Source of the DNA: Sphingomonadales bacterium
Lineage (GTDB): Bacteria > Bacteroidota > Bacteroidia > Chitinophagales > Chitinophagaceae
Length of the DNA: 64,000 nucleotides
Direction of reading: 5' to 3'
NCBI GenBank assembly: GCA_016872155.1
Contig: VHBB01000002.1
Coordinates: forward strand, 1 to 64,000
Shown: piece by piece, positions 42,728 through 50,705 of the stretch
How positions within the stretch are numbered: position 1 is the first letter of the stretch
Layout of the letters: every line of letters starts with the position of its first letter
Position numbers and translations under genes: made by a program
The notes under the pieces: model-generated
Seen by the model: only the letters and a program-made list of their open reading frames with translations
Databases searched by the model: none
What the model was told of the DNA's origin: nothing

Positions 42728-44122
42728 ATGATTCGATCGCTACAAGATTTTTCTACACCCTATTTTATTGGCATCGCCGGCACTGGAATGAGTGCCTTGG
42801 CGCAGTACTTGCAAGGAATCGGTATGCAAGTAGCGGGTAGCGATCGTCAATTTGTAAAGGGAGCGCATAACGAGGTGCAAGCTAAATTGATGCAAGAGGG
42901 CATTCATTGTTTTGAACAAGATGGAACCGCACTGACCGCTGCTTTCGATGTGGTCGTTGTTTCTACCGCCATAGAAGATACCATCATCGAGGTGCAGCAA
43001 GCTAAACAACTGGGTATTCCCATCATACATCGGGCGGCCCTTTTGTCCTTGATCGCTTTGAGCAAAAAAACAATTGCGATAGCCGGTACTAGTGGTAAGA
43101 GCACGACCAGTGCTATGCTTTTTGAGATACTAGACAGGGCGGGTTATCAACCGGGTATTATTAGTGGTGCCGGTCTGGTGCGTATTATCGAAGAAGGAAA
43201 GATCGGTAATGCGGTTGCCGGAAAAGGGGAGTGGTTGGTCATTGAAGCCGATGAAAGCGATGGTTCGATCGTGCAGTATCATCCGTATATGGGTGTCTTG
43301 CTCAATGTAGACAAGGATCATGATGAGATCGAAACACTTCTTTCGTTGTTTACCACCTTTAGAAGTCACTGCGCACATTTCTTGGTCAACCGCACGCATC
43401 CGCTGGCAGCGACTCTTTCTGCTAATGCGGCTAAGGATTTTGTAGTGCGAGGAACGCAGACGATTGAAACCAATGAGGAGGTTGGGTACAGCGCCGAGGC
43501 ATTTGATCAGGCGGGTATGACCATCTCGTTCTTGGTTAATGATCAGCCTGTTCATTTACAACAGCTCGGTCAGCACAATATGGAAAATGCGCTGGCCGCC
43601 ATGGCCGTGGCACATCAAATAGGCGTGCCCTTGGCGGTAGCTGCTGCTGCGTTGGCGGGGTATAAAGGCATCTACCGTCGTCACCAAGTATGGGGACAAA
43701 AAAGGGGGGTCTGGTTAATTGATGATTACGCACATAACCCCGTTAAATGTGCTGCCGCCATTCGTGCCTGTCAACCCGTGGCTTCAAAAGTTATTGCCTG
43801 GTTTCAGCCCCATGGATTTAAACCCACCCGCTTTTTGCGTAATGATTTTGTAAATGAGTTTACCGCGGTGCTCCGAAAGCAAGACGAGATCTGGATGAGC
43901 GAAATCTATTATGCCGGTGGAGCTGCTGTTAAAGATATTTCTGCTGGCGATCTAATCAACGATCTTGAAAAGCGGGGGGTGGCTGCCTTTTTTGTAGCCG
44001 ATCGAAACGAATTGATCAAAACCCTGCGCGCTCATTTAGCAGACGATTGCGTCTTGCTGTTGATGGGGGCGCGGGACCCCTCGTTAGAAACATTTGCCCG
44101 TGAGGTCTGGGACGCGCTTTAG
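42728..44122 (+). CDS. Mur ligase family protein (MurC/Mpl-like)
   Basis: 464 residues from ATG 42728; a TTG five codons upstream is rejected. The N-terminal Rossmann domain has FIGIAGTGMSALAQYL; the ATP site is AGTSGKSTTSAM near residue 121; the middle domain has VIEADESDGSIVQYHP and VLLNVDKDHDEIETLL; the C-terminal domain has IYRRHQVWGQKRGVWLIDDY and ends MGARDPSLETFAREVW. This order fits UDP-MurNAc ligases. Because it stands alone outside a division/cell-wall cluster, it may be the recycling ligase Mpl or a second MurC-like enzyme; sequence by eye does not settle this. Confidence 0.85.
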   Translation: MIRSLQDFSTPYFIGIAGTGMSALAQYLQGIGMQVAGSDRQFVKGAHNEVQAKLMQEGIHCFEQDGTALTAAFDVVVVSTAIEDTIIEVQQAKQLGIPIIHRAALLSLIALSKKTIAIAGTSGKSTTSAMLFEILDRAGYQPGIISGAGLVRIIEEGKIGNAVAGKGEWLVIEADESDGSIVQYHPYMGVLLNVDKDHDEIETLLSLFTTFRSHCAHFLVNRTHPLAATLSANAAKDFVVRGTQTIETNEEVGYSAEAFDQAGMTISFLVNDQPVHLQQLGQHNMENALAAMAVAHQIGVPLAVAAAALAGYKGIYRRHQVWGQKRGVWLIDDYAHNPVKCAAAIRACQPVASKVIAWFQPHGFKPTRFLRNDFVNEFTAVLRKQDEIWMSEIYYAGGAAVKDISAGDLINDLEKRGVAAFFVADRNELIKTLRAHLADDCVLLLMGARDPSLETFAREVWDAL

Positions 44123-44123
44123 A

Positions 44124-44498
44124 TTAGTTTGAAAATAACTTATAACCACCCCATGTGGCTAGCCATCCACCCACAAGGGTAGCCATTAAATAGAGAGCGA
44201 GCAGATAGAACTTTTCGGCTTTAAAAAGTATGATACTCTCTTGGCTAAAAGCCGACAGGGTAGTAAAACCTCCCAAGAGACCCGTAAAAAGAAAAAGCTT
44301 TGTTTCTTCAGTGAATATATAATACTTCTCACTTATAGCCCAAGCCACTCCGATTAATAGACAACCCAATGTGTTGGCTAACCAGGTGCCGGTTGGAAAA
44401 TTATCTTGTGCCGAAGGATTTAGTATACGTTGCATCAAATAGCGAAGTACTGATCCTAAGGCGCCACCTGTTGCCACAAAAAGAAGTATTCGTATCAT
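44124..44498 (-). CDS. crcB: Fluoride efflux channel CrcB/FluC
   Basis: 124 residues with four membrane helices. Family motifs are GGALGSVLRYLMQR at residues 10-23, GTWLANTLGCLLIG near 42 and GGFTTLSAFSQES near 75. FluC channels are dual-topology dimers that export fluoride from the cytoplasm. No fluoride riboswitch is seen upstream, where the gene overlaps a lipoprotein gene by four bases. It converges with the Mur ligase gene with one base between stops. Confidence 0.95.
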   Translation of the reverse strand: MIRILLFVATGGALGSVLRYLMQRILNPSAQDNFPTGTWLANTLGCLLIGVAWAISEKYYIFTEETKLFLFTGLLGGFTTLSAFSQESIILFKAEKFYLLALYLMATLVGGWLATWGGYKLFSN

Positions 44499-44920
44499 GG
44501 TTGATCGTGCTCGTACAGGTACTTTAGGTCGACCAGCCAGTTATTATTGCGTTTGGCAATGCGTAAGGTGTCGTGGTCGTTCTTATACGAGTTAGAGTAA
44601 ATAACGACTGCCACCGAGTCATTGATGGCCGTAGCACTGTGAATAACGATGGTCGATCCTTTGTAATTGTCTTTTTCTGTCGTTGGCATTTTTTGATAGA
44701 ATTGGGCAGCAATGTCCAGGTAACTATTGTTGACAGAGTCTTGCACCATAAATGTTTTCGCTTCATCGAACTTGCCATCCAATGCCGATCGAATAAAAAG
44801 CCGGGCGGCGTCCAATTCGTTTTCGGCCACGAGAACTTTTTGTTGTTTTGGCTGACAGCTCGACAAAATGAGCAGCAGCGTCAATGGGGGGAGCAGCGTG
44901 TTCAATACGGTAATGCGCAT
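44495..44920 (-). CDS. Small lipoprotein, DUF4878/NTF2-like
   Basis: 141 residues. A signal peptide ends with LLILSSC, giving Cys22 as the lipidated residue. The mature part (AARLFIRSALDGKFDEAKTF, DSVAVVIYSNSYKNDHDTLR, NNNWLVDLKYLYEH) looks like the NTF2-like DUF4878 fold of envelope lipoproteins with unknown ligands. It overlaps crcB as ATGA, so the two are co-translated. Confidence 0.78.
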   Translation of the reverse strand: MRITVLNTLLPPLTLLLILSSCQPKQQKVLVAENELDAARLFIRSALDGKFDEAKTFMVQDSVNNSYLDIAAQFYQKMPTTEKDNYKGSTIVIHSATAINDSVAVVIYSNSYKNDHDTLRIAKRNNNWLVDLKYLYEHDQP

Positions 44921-44994
44921 AGGGCAAATTACAAAAAATTAGAGTAACCCTATGCCGAAGCTTTCTTAGGTGCAATCGTGTAACGGTACCCTTG

Positions 44995-45972
44995 TCAACG
45001 CTGGTGCAGCGGCTGTTCTTTTTCGTGTTCTTGATTGTAAGCGCGCAAGATCTGCTTGACCAACCGGTGACGAACTACGTCCTCTTCGTCTAACTCAATA
45101 TGGCCAATACCATCGATATTCTTTAAAATGCGAACCGCTGTTTGCAGCCCGCTTCGTTGATTACGAGGCAAGTCGACTTGTGTCATATCGCCCGTAATAA
45201 TCGCTTTGGCATTCGCCCCTATGCGGGTCAGGAACATTTTCAATTGCAGATCAGTTGCGTTTTGAGCCTCATCCAAAATTATAAAGGCATTATCGAGGGT
45301 GCGGCCGCGCATATAGGCTAGCGGAGCGATCTCGATGGTGCGGGTTGTCATGTAATAGCCCAATTTATCGGCCGGGATCATATCATCGAGGGCGTCATAG
45401 AGGGGTCGGAGGTAAGGATCGATCTTTTCTTTAAGATCACCGGGCAAAAAACCAAGACTCTCTCCAGCCTCAACGGCAGGGCGGGTCAAAATGATCTTTT
45501 TGACTTGTTTATTTTTAAGGGCTCTTACGGCCAACGCTACGGCCGTGTAGGTCTTTCCGGTACCGGCCGGACCAATGGCAAACACAATATCGTTCTGCTC
45601 TGCCTCTTGCACCAATTTCTTTTGGTTGGCCGTGCGGGCACGCACCGATTTTCCGTTGGGCCCGAACACCAGTACCTCGGCTGGATTTTTTTCTTGAAAG
45701 TGATCGATGACCTCTTGGTCGTCTCCGCCTAGCACTTGTTCAAAGTACTGTTGGCTCATATGGCCATTACGCTCCAGGTACGAAACGATCACGCCGATCT
45801 TTTCGCGGGCAGAGTCGATCTGCTCGGGAGCTCCGCTAAGTTTAAGTTGCGTACCACGGGAGAGAATCTTGAGAAGAGGGAATTTCTTTTTTAAGAGGTC
45901 GAGTTTTCCGTTGTTGACCCCGAAGAATTCGATCGGATTGATCGTTTCGAGGTTAATAATGGTGTCTGTCAA
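44995..45972 (-). CDS. phoH: PhoH family ATPase/ribonuclease-like protein
   Basis: 325 residues from TTG 45972, the start matching family members (TDTIINLETINPIEFFGVNN); the open frame continues upstream to another TTG at 46026 without conserved sequence. There is no suitable ATG. A KH-like N-terminal region precedes the PhoH domain with Walker A GPAGTGKT near residue 132, RPAVEAGESLGFLPGD and the DEAQN Walker B in FIILDEAQNAT. PhoH proteins are cytoplasmic P-loop ATPases linked to RNA metabolism or phosphate starvation; in many bacteria the pair YbeY-PhoH acts on rRNA. No ybeY is adjacent. Confidence 0.92.
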   Translation of the reverse strand: MTDTIINLETINPIEFFGVNNGKLDLLKKKFPLLKILSRGTQLKLSGAPEQIDSAREKIGVIVSYLERNGHMSQQYFEQVLGGDDQEVIDHFQEKNPAEVLVFGPNGKSVRARTANQKKLVQEAEQNDIVFAIGPAGTGKTYTAVALAVRALKNKQVKKIILTRPAVEAGESLGFLPGDLKEKIDPYLRPLYDALDDMIPADKLGYYMTTRTIEIAPLAYMRGRTLDNAFIILDEAQNATDLQLKMFLTRIGANAKAIITGDMTQVDLPRNQRSGLQTAVRILKNIDGIGHIELDEEDVVRHRLVKQILRAYNQEHEKEQPLHQR

Positions 45973-46114
45973 GGCACTTCTTTTTTGTGAGGTAAAGGGG
46001 TTAGTGATGCAAAAGAGCTGATTCAATATTACCCTCTAGACAGAAAAAAACCTACTAATACTTATCAACAAATGTGAATAGCAATCAGATTATCTTTTCG
46101 TTAATGGGCCTGTG

Positions 46115-47362
46115 CTATTTGATCGAAAGTACCTTGTCGCGAGCAATCAGGCAAGCCCCAATAACACCCGCTTTTTCGCCCAGCCGAGAGATACGAAGCT
46201 GCGTGTCGCTGTTGACTAAGCTTAGCGAGTATTTATTGATGGCACTTTTAATCGGTAGTCGCAGATAGTCTCCGGTCTCGGAGAGCGTTCCTCCTAAGAC
46301 CAATAGTTCGGGGTTGAATACATTGATGAGCATGGCCAGCCCTTTTCCGATGTTCTCTCCCAGGTCGGCCAGCATTTCAATACAAAGCATATCCTCTTGA
46401 TGGGCCGCCGCAATAACATCGAGTAGGGTGATCTCTGCGGGATCTTTCTTTTTCTTCATCGCCGACGAGGTGAATCCCTGCTTGATCTTTTCTCTGAATT
46501 TTCTAAGCAGTGATTGACCCGAAGCCTCGGTTTCTAGACAACCTTTTTTTCCGCAATGGCAAAGGATCTCGTTGTCAAAAAATGGAATATGTCCAAACTC
46601 GCCGCTAAACCCGGATTTTCCATAGTAGAGTTTACCATTTACCAAGATCCCCAACCCTATTCCATAATCCATGTTGACGAACAGTACGTGGCGAGTGCCG
46701 GCTACCTCTCGGTTACTAAACTCGCCATAGGCCATGGCTCTTGAATCATTCTCTAAGAAAGTAGGAATTCCGAATGCGCGTTGAATGGTTTCGGCCAGTG
46801 GCTCTTCTTGAAAATGAAAGTAGCTATAACTATAGCCGGTGGTCTGGTTAATGCGCCCCGATAAGTTTATGCCCATGCCCAGTATCTTATTCTTGGGGAT
46901 AGTGAGCTCTTGCAGATAGTGCCGAATCAATTCGAGCAACTGCTGAAAGGACTCCTGTGTATTTTCGAGTCGGTACGGAATCTTTTCCTTTACATTAATA
47001 AGATGTTTTCTGAAATCGAGCAATCCTACATTAATGTAATATCGCTTTACATCGACACCGATAAAGAAACAGGCCTCGGCCACCAACCCATAACTGCTGG
47101 CCCTTCGGCCTCCGGTAGAATCGAATTTTCCGTTATCACGTATCAAGCGGTCTTCGATTAGCTCATTAACCAGGCTCGTGATCTTGGGAACGCTGGTATT
47201 GAGCTCACGACTAAGTTCAGTAATGGTAAAATCGCCTTGTTGGTCGAGATGATGTAGGATGCTACGCTTTAGAAATTTATTTTTATAGGCTACGCCCGAG
47301 GCATTTTCGTCGCTAAAAAGCTCGAAGATTCGATGTTTGGGGGGTTGGGCCGACTTTTTCAT
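46115..47362 (-). CDS. ROK family transcriptional repressor
   Basis: 415 residues from ATG 47362; a TTG 14 codons upstream is rejected. The N-terminal winged helix-turn-helix (KRSILHHLDQQGDFTITEL, PKITSLVNELIEDRLI) is followed by a ROK sugar-kinase-like domain with GMGINLSGRI, NDSRAMAYGEF, and the zinc motif region GHIPF...CHCGKKGCLETEASG. NagC, Mlc and XylR belong to this family and respond to sugars or sugar phosphates. The gene is divergent from the epimerase and heads the glycan-utilisation locus, so it probably represses that locus until an amino sugar is present. Confidence 0.92.
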   Translation of the reverse strand: MKKSAQPPKHRIFELFSDENASGVAYKNKFLKRSILHHLDQQGDFTITELSRELNTSVPKITSLVNELIEDRLIRDNGKFDSTGGRRASSYGLVAEACFFIGVDVKRYYINVGLLDFRKHLINVKEKIPYRLENTQESFQQLLELIRHYLQELTIPKNKILGMGINLSGRINQTTGYSYSYFHFQEEPLAETIQRAFGIPTFLENDSRAMAYGEFSNREVAGTRHVLFVNMDYGIGLGILVNGKLYYGKSGFSGEFGHIPFFDNEILCHCGKKGCLETEASGQSLLRKFREKIKQGFTSSAMKKKKDPAEITLLDVIAAAHQEDMLCIEMLADLGENIGKGLAMLINVFNPELLVLGGTLSETGDYLRLPIKSAINKYSLSLVNSDTQLRISRLGEKAGVIGACLIARDKVLSIK

Positions 47363-47427
47363 TACTATATGAAAATCAGATACTAATATAAGTGAATCTT
47401 GCAAAAAAGTCCTATGTTGATAAACTA

Positions 47428-47443
47428 AATAAAATATTTTATT
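47428..47443. promoter_or_regulatory. Perfect 16-bp palindrome, candidate ROK repressor operator
   Basis: AATAAAAT is followed directly by its reverse complement ATTTTATT in the 163-base gap between the ROK gene and the epimerase gene. ROK repressors of the NagC/Mlc type bind AT-rich palindromes, so this is a good operator candidate. No perfect TAnnTTTG box is seen in the gap; TATCCTTG downstream of the palindrome is a near match. Confidence 0.5.
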
Positions 47444-47525
47444 AAGAATTGGGTTTTACGAAATTATTTTTATGATATTTATCCTTGAACTGCAACCCAT
47501 TATCTAACCCAAGACGGTTCAACGA

Positions 47526-48719
47526 ATGCTAGCTTCACAAGCCCTGCCCAAGGACCTGCCTACTATCGGTCGTTATGCCGATCTGTACCTATCTGAGTTA
47601 AAAGAGAATATTTTGCCTTTTTGGCTGCGCCACAGCAAAGACGAAAAGCATGGCGGGTATTTTACTTGTCTCGATCGGGAGGGAAAGGTGTACGATACCG
47701 ACAAATTTATGTGGCTGCAAGGCAGGGAGGTTTGGACCTTTAGTTACATGTACAAACATGTAGAGGCGCGACCGGAGTGGCTACAGATGGCCATACACGG
47801 AGCGGACTTTATGGAGAAATTCGGAAGGGATAACGAAGGCAATTGGTACTTCTCGTTAACACAAGATGGCAGGCCCTTGGTACAGCCTTACAATATCTTT
47901 AGTGATTGTTTTGCGACCATGGCTTTTGCGGCACTCGATCGTGCTCAGCCTTCGGATCGCTACAAAAAGATCGCCACCGAGACCTTCGAAAATATTTTAC
48001 GTAGACGTCATAACTGGAAGGGTATTTTCAATAAGGCCGTACCCGGCACACGTCCGCTAAAGAATTTCAGTTTGCCGATGATCCTATGTAACCTGGCCCT
48101 GGAATTAGAACCCATCATTGGATCTCGGCGAGTAGAGGCACTTATTCCCGAAGTGATCCACGAAGTGATGGAGGTGTTTTATCAGCCTGATACCGGACTA
48201 ATTGTAGAGAATGTTTATGAGGATGGTAGTTTCTGTGACAGTTTTGAAGGAAGGTTACTAAATCCGGGACATGCTATCGAGGCCATGTGGTTTGTGATGG
48301 ATCTGGCGGTGCGCGCTAACGACAGCCAACTTGTTGAAAAGGCAAAAGATATTATGCTCCACACCCTGCAAACAGGTTGGGACAAAGAGTATGGAGGTAT
48401 TTTTTATTTTCTGGATGCCCACGGGCATCCCCCACAACAATTAGAGTGGGATCAAAAACTTTGGTGGGTGCATGTAGAGGCACTAGTGGCCTTGGCCAAG
48501 GGATACAAACTAACGGGAGATCCTGCTTGTGCCAGTTGGTTCGAGACTATTCATGAATACACCTGGAATCATTTTAGGGATTCCGACTTTGGCGAGTGGT
48601 TTGGTTATTTAAATCGTCGCGGCGAAGTATTGCTCTCATTAAAGGGGGGAAAATGGAAAGGGTGTTTTCATGTTCCCCGTTCATTGTATCAAATTTCAAA
48701 AACATTGTCTTCGCTATAA
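47526..48719 (+). CDS. N-acylglucosamine 2-epimerase (AGE family)
   Basis: 397 residues, the usual family length. An alpha6/alpha6-barrel enzyme that interconverts N-acetylglucosamine and N-acetylmannosamine. Signature stretches are KHGGYFTCLDREG, FMWLQGREVWTFSYMY (renin-binding-protein-like), FSDCFATMAFAAL, LLNPGHAIEAMWFVMD and WDQKLWWVHVEALVAL, which contain the catalytic histidines. Cellobiose 2-epimerase is a related alternative, but the WLQGREVW segment favours the N-acyl enzyme. It is the first gene of the rightward epimerase-oxidoreductase-SusC-SusD run. Confidence 0.87.
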   Translation: MLASQALPKDLPTIGRYADLYLSELKENILPFWLRHSKDEKHGGYFTCLDREGKVYDTDKFMWLQGREVWTFSYMYKHVEARPEWLQMAIHGADFMEKFGRDNEGNWYFSLTQDGRPLVQPYNIFSDCFATMAFAALDRAQPSDRYKKIATETFENILRRRHNWKGIFNKAVPGTRPLKNFSLPMILCNLALELEPIIGSRRVEALIPEVIHEVMEVFYQPDTGLIVENVYEDGSFCDSFEGRLLNPGHAIEAMWFVMDLAVRANDSQLVEKAKDIMLHTLQTGWDKEYGGIFYFLDAHGHPPQQLEWDQKLWWVHVEALVALAKGYKLTGDPACASWFETIHEYTWNHFRDSDFGEWFGYLNRRGEVLLSLKGGKWKGCFHVPRSLYQISKTLSSL

Positions 48720-48725
48720 AAGAAC

Positions 48726-50681
48726 ATGCGTTGTAAGCGTATCATACATCGGTTTTTTATGCATGCGTTGCTGGTTGGCCTGGCACCACTGCTTATTGCC
48801 CACCAGACGCTGGCCAAAAGCCCCCGGGCGCTATCGACCGATGTGCTGGTAATCGGAGGAGGTGCCTCGGGTGTGGCAGCCGGTATTCAATCGGCCCGTA
48901 TGGGTGCTCGCACCATGATGGCAGAAGAGACTAGTTGGCTGGGAGGAATGCTAAGTGCTGCCGGTGTATCGGCTACCGATGGCAATCATCTATTGCCCTC
49001 GGGCATCTGGGGCGAATTTAGAAGCCGCATTTACCGGCATTATGGAGGCGCGCAGCGAGTGGCTACCGGGTGGGTTAGCAATACACACTTTGAACCCCAT
49101 GTGGCCGACAGTATTTTTAAATCGATGGCTAGCGCCGAAAAGAATCTTACGGTGTATTACAGATGGCGCTTTATTGCAGTCGTCAAACAACGAGCGGTGT
49201 TGGTCGGGGCCCGCTTCTTGGATCTGCAAACCGGAGATACACTGCTTGTTCGTGCCAAACAACTGATCGATGCCACAGAGTTGGGCGATGTGATCGCATC
49301 GGCCGGTATTCCTTATTCGCTAGGAATGGAATCTAGTGCATCCACTGGAGAAAATGTGCAAGTGCCTGCCTCTAACGATATCATACAAGACCTGACCTAT
49401 GTGGCCATCTTAAAGGATTATGGAAAGGATGCGGATTGTACGATCACAAGGCCTGTAGGGTACGATCCCCTGGAGTTCGATGGCTGCTGTCTGGATTATT
49501 ATAACGACAAATCGAGGATCGCTCCCGGGGTGGATTGTGCCAAGATGATGACCTATGCTAAATTGCCCGGCCAAAAGTACCTGATTAACTGGCCCGGTTA
49601 TGGCAATGATATTTATCTAAACATCGTTGGATTAAATGCCAAGGAGCGCGCTAAAGAACTTCAAAAAGCTAAACAGCAGACGCTGCGTTTTATTTATTTT
49701 TTACAACATCAGTTGGGCTATAAGCATCTTGGCTTGGCCGCTGACGAATTTCCAACGCCCGATAGGTTGGCCTTGATTCCTTATCACCGCGAGTCAAGAA
49801 GGGTAGTGGGCGTAGTGCGCTTCAAGATTCAACATATAAGTGATCCCTTTAACCCCGCGCACCCATTGTATAGAACCGGTATTGCAGTTGGGGATTATCC
49901 TATCGATCATCATCATCGAAAAAATGCGGAGGCTCCCCAGCACCTGGGATTTTATCCGATCCCTTCTTTTAATGTGCCACTGGGTGCTTTGATCCCCACG
50001 GGTACGACCGGGTTGATCGTTGCAGAAAAGTCGATCAGCGTTAGCAATGTGGTCAATGGGACGACGCGCTTACAGCCCTGCGTGTTATTGATCGGGCAGG
50101 CGGCCGGTGCGCTGGCAGCATTAACCGTGCAACGAAAAGATGCAAAGGCCTTGTTGGTGCCCGTGCGCAGTGTGCAACGCGCGTTGCTAAGCAGCGGAGC
50201 TTACCTGATGCCTTATGCGGATGTGCCTGTTAACGATCCTCATTTTGCCGCCATTCAACGGGTGGGGGCGACGGGTCTATTACGGGGCAAGGGACAGCCC
50301 AATGCTTGGGCCAACCGAACCTGGTTTTCTCCGGACTCAACCATACGGCAGTCGGAGTTAATAGAGGCGATTCCATTCGAAATGCTCAGCGCTACCGAGC
50401 GTAAGCAACACACAGAGCCAACGCTGCTGACCATTGAACAGTCTATCAATTTTGTAGCAATGCTCAGACAGCAAGCCGCCCGCCAGACCCAGAAGTTCAT
50501 CCCTTCGTGGAACACCGAGAAGATCGGCGAAATGGCCCGGACAAATTGGAAGCAGTGGGGATTGGATGATTTTAGATTGCCCCGCGTTATTACCCGTCGG
50601 GAGTTGGCCGTGCTACTGGATGCACTGTTCGATCCGTTCTCTATGTACGATATCAATCACCAAGGAGTTATTCAATTTTAA
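48726..50681 (+). CDS. Exported FAD-dependent oxidoreductase
   Basis: 651 residues. A signal-like N-terminus (HALLVGLAPLLIAHQTLAK) precedes the FAD-binding Rossmann motif VLVIGGGASGVAAGI (residues about 40-54). The FAD_oxidored (PF12831-like) core follows, with LIDATELGDVIASAGI and a C-terminal FAD segment GTTRLQPCVLLIGQAAGALA. Residues about 490-545 (PYADVPVNDPHFAAIQRVGA) resemble an S-layer-homology-like domain. The substrate is unknown; its place between the epimerase and SusC suggests a role on an extracytoplasmic sugar. It starts six bases after the epimerase stop. Confidence 0.83.
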   Translation: MRCKRIIHRFFMHALLVGLAPLLIAHQTLAKSPRALSTDVLVIGGGASGVAAGIQSARMGARTMMAEETSWLGGMLSAAGVSATDGNHLLPSGIWGEFRSRIYRHYGGAQRVATGWVSNTHFEPHVADSIFKSMASAEKNLTVYYRWRFIAVVKQRAVLVGARFLDLQTGDTLLVRAKQLIDATELGDVIASAGIPYSLGMESSASTGENVQVPASNDIIQDLTYVAILKDYGKDADCTITRPVGYDPLEFDGCCLDYYNDKSRIAPGVDCAKMMTYAKLPGQKYLINWPGYGNDIYLNIVGLNAKERAKELQKAKQQTLRFIYFLQHQLGYKHLGLAADEFPTPDRLALIPYHRESRRVVGVVRFKIQHISDPFNPAHPLYRTGIAVGDYPIDHHHRKNAEAPQHLGFYPIPSFNVPLGALIPTGTTGLIVAEKSISVSNVVNGTTRLQPCVLLIGQAAGALAALTVQRKDAKALLVPVRSVQRALLSSGAYLMPYADVPVNDPHFAAIQRVGATGLLRGKGQPNAWANRTWFSPDSTIRQSELIEAIPFEMLSATERKQHTEPTLLTIEQSINFVAMLRQQAARQTQKFIPSWNTEKIGEMARTNWKQWGLDDFRLPRVITRRELAVLLDALFDPFSMYDINHQGVIQF

Positions 50682-50705
50682 TTATATAAAAACAAAACCC
50701 TGATT

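Noticed and set aside
44573-44947. 124-residue rightward frame opposite the DUF4878-like lipoprotein
   Set aside because: Antisense shadow; the leftward frame has a clear lipobox and overlaps crcB as ATGA.
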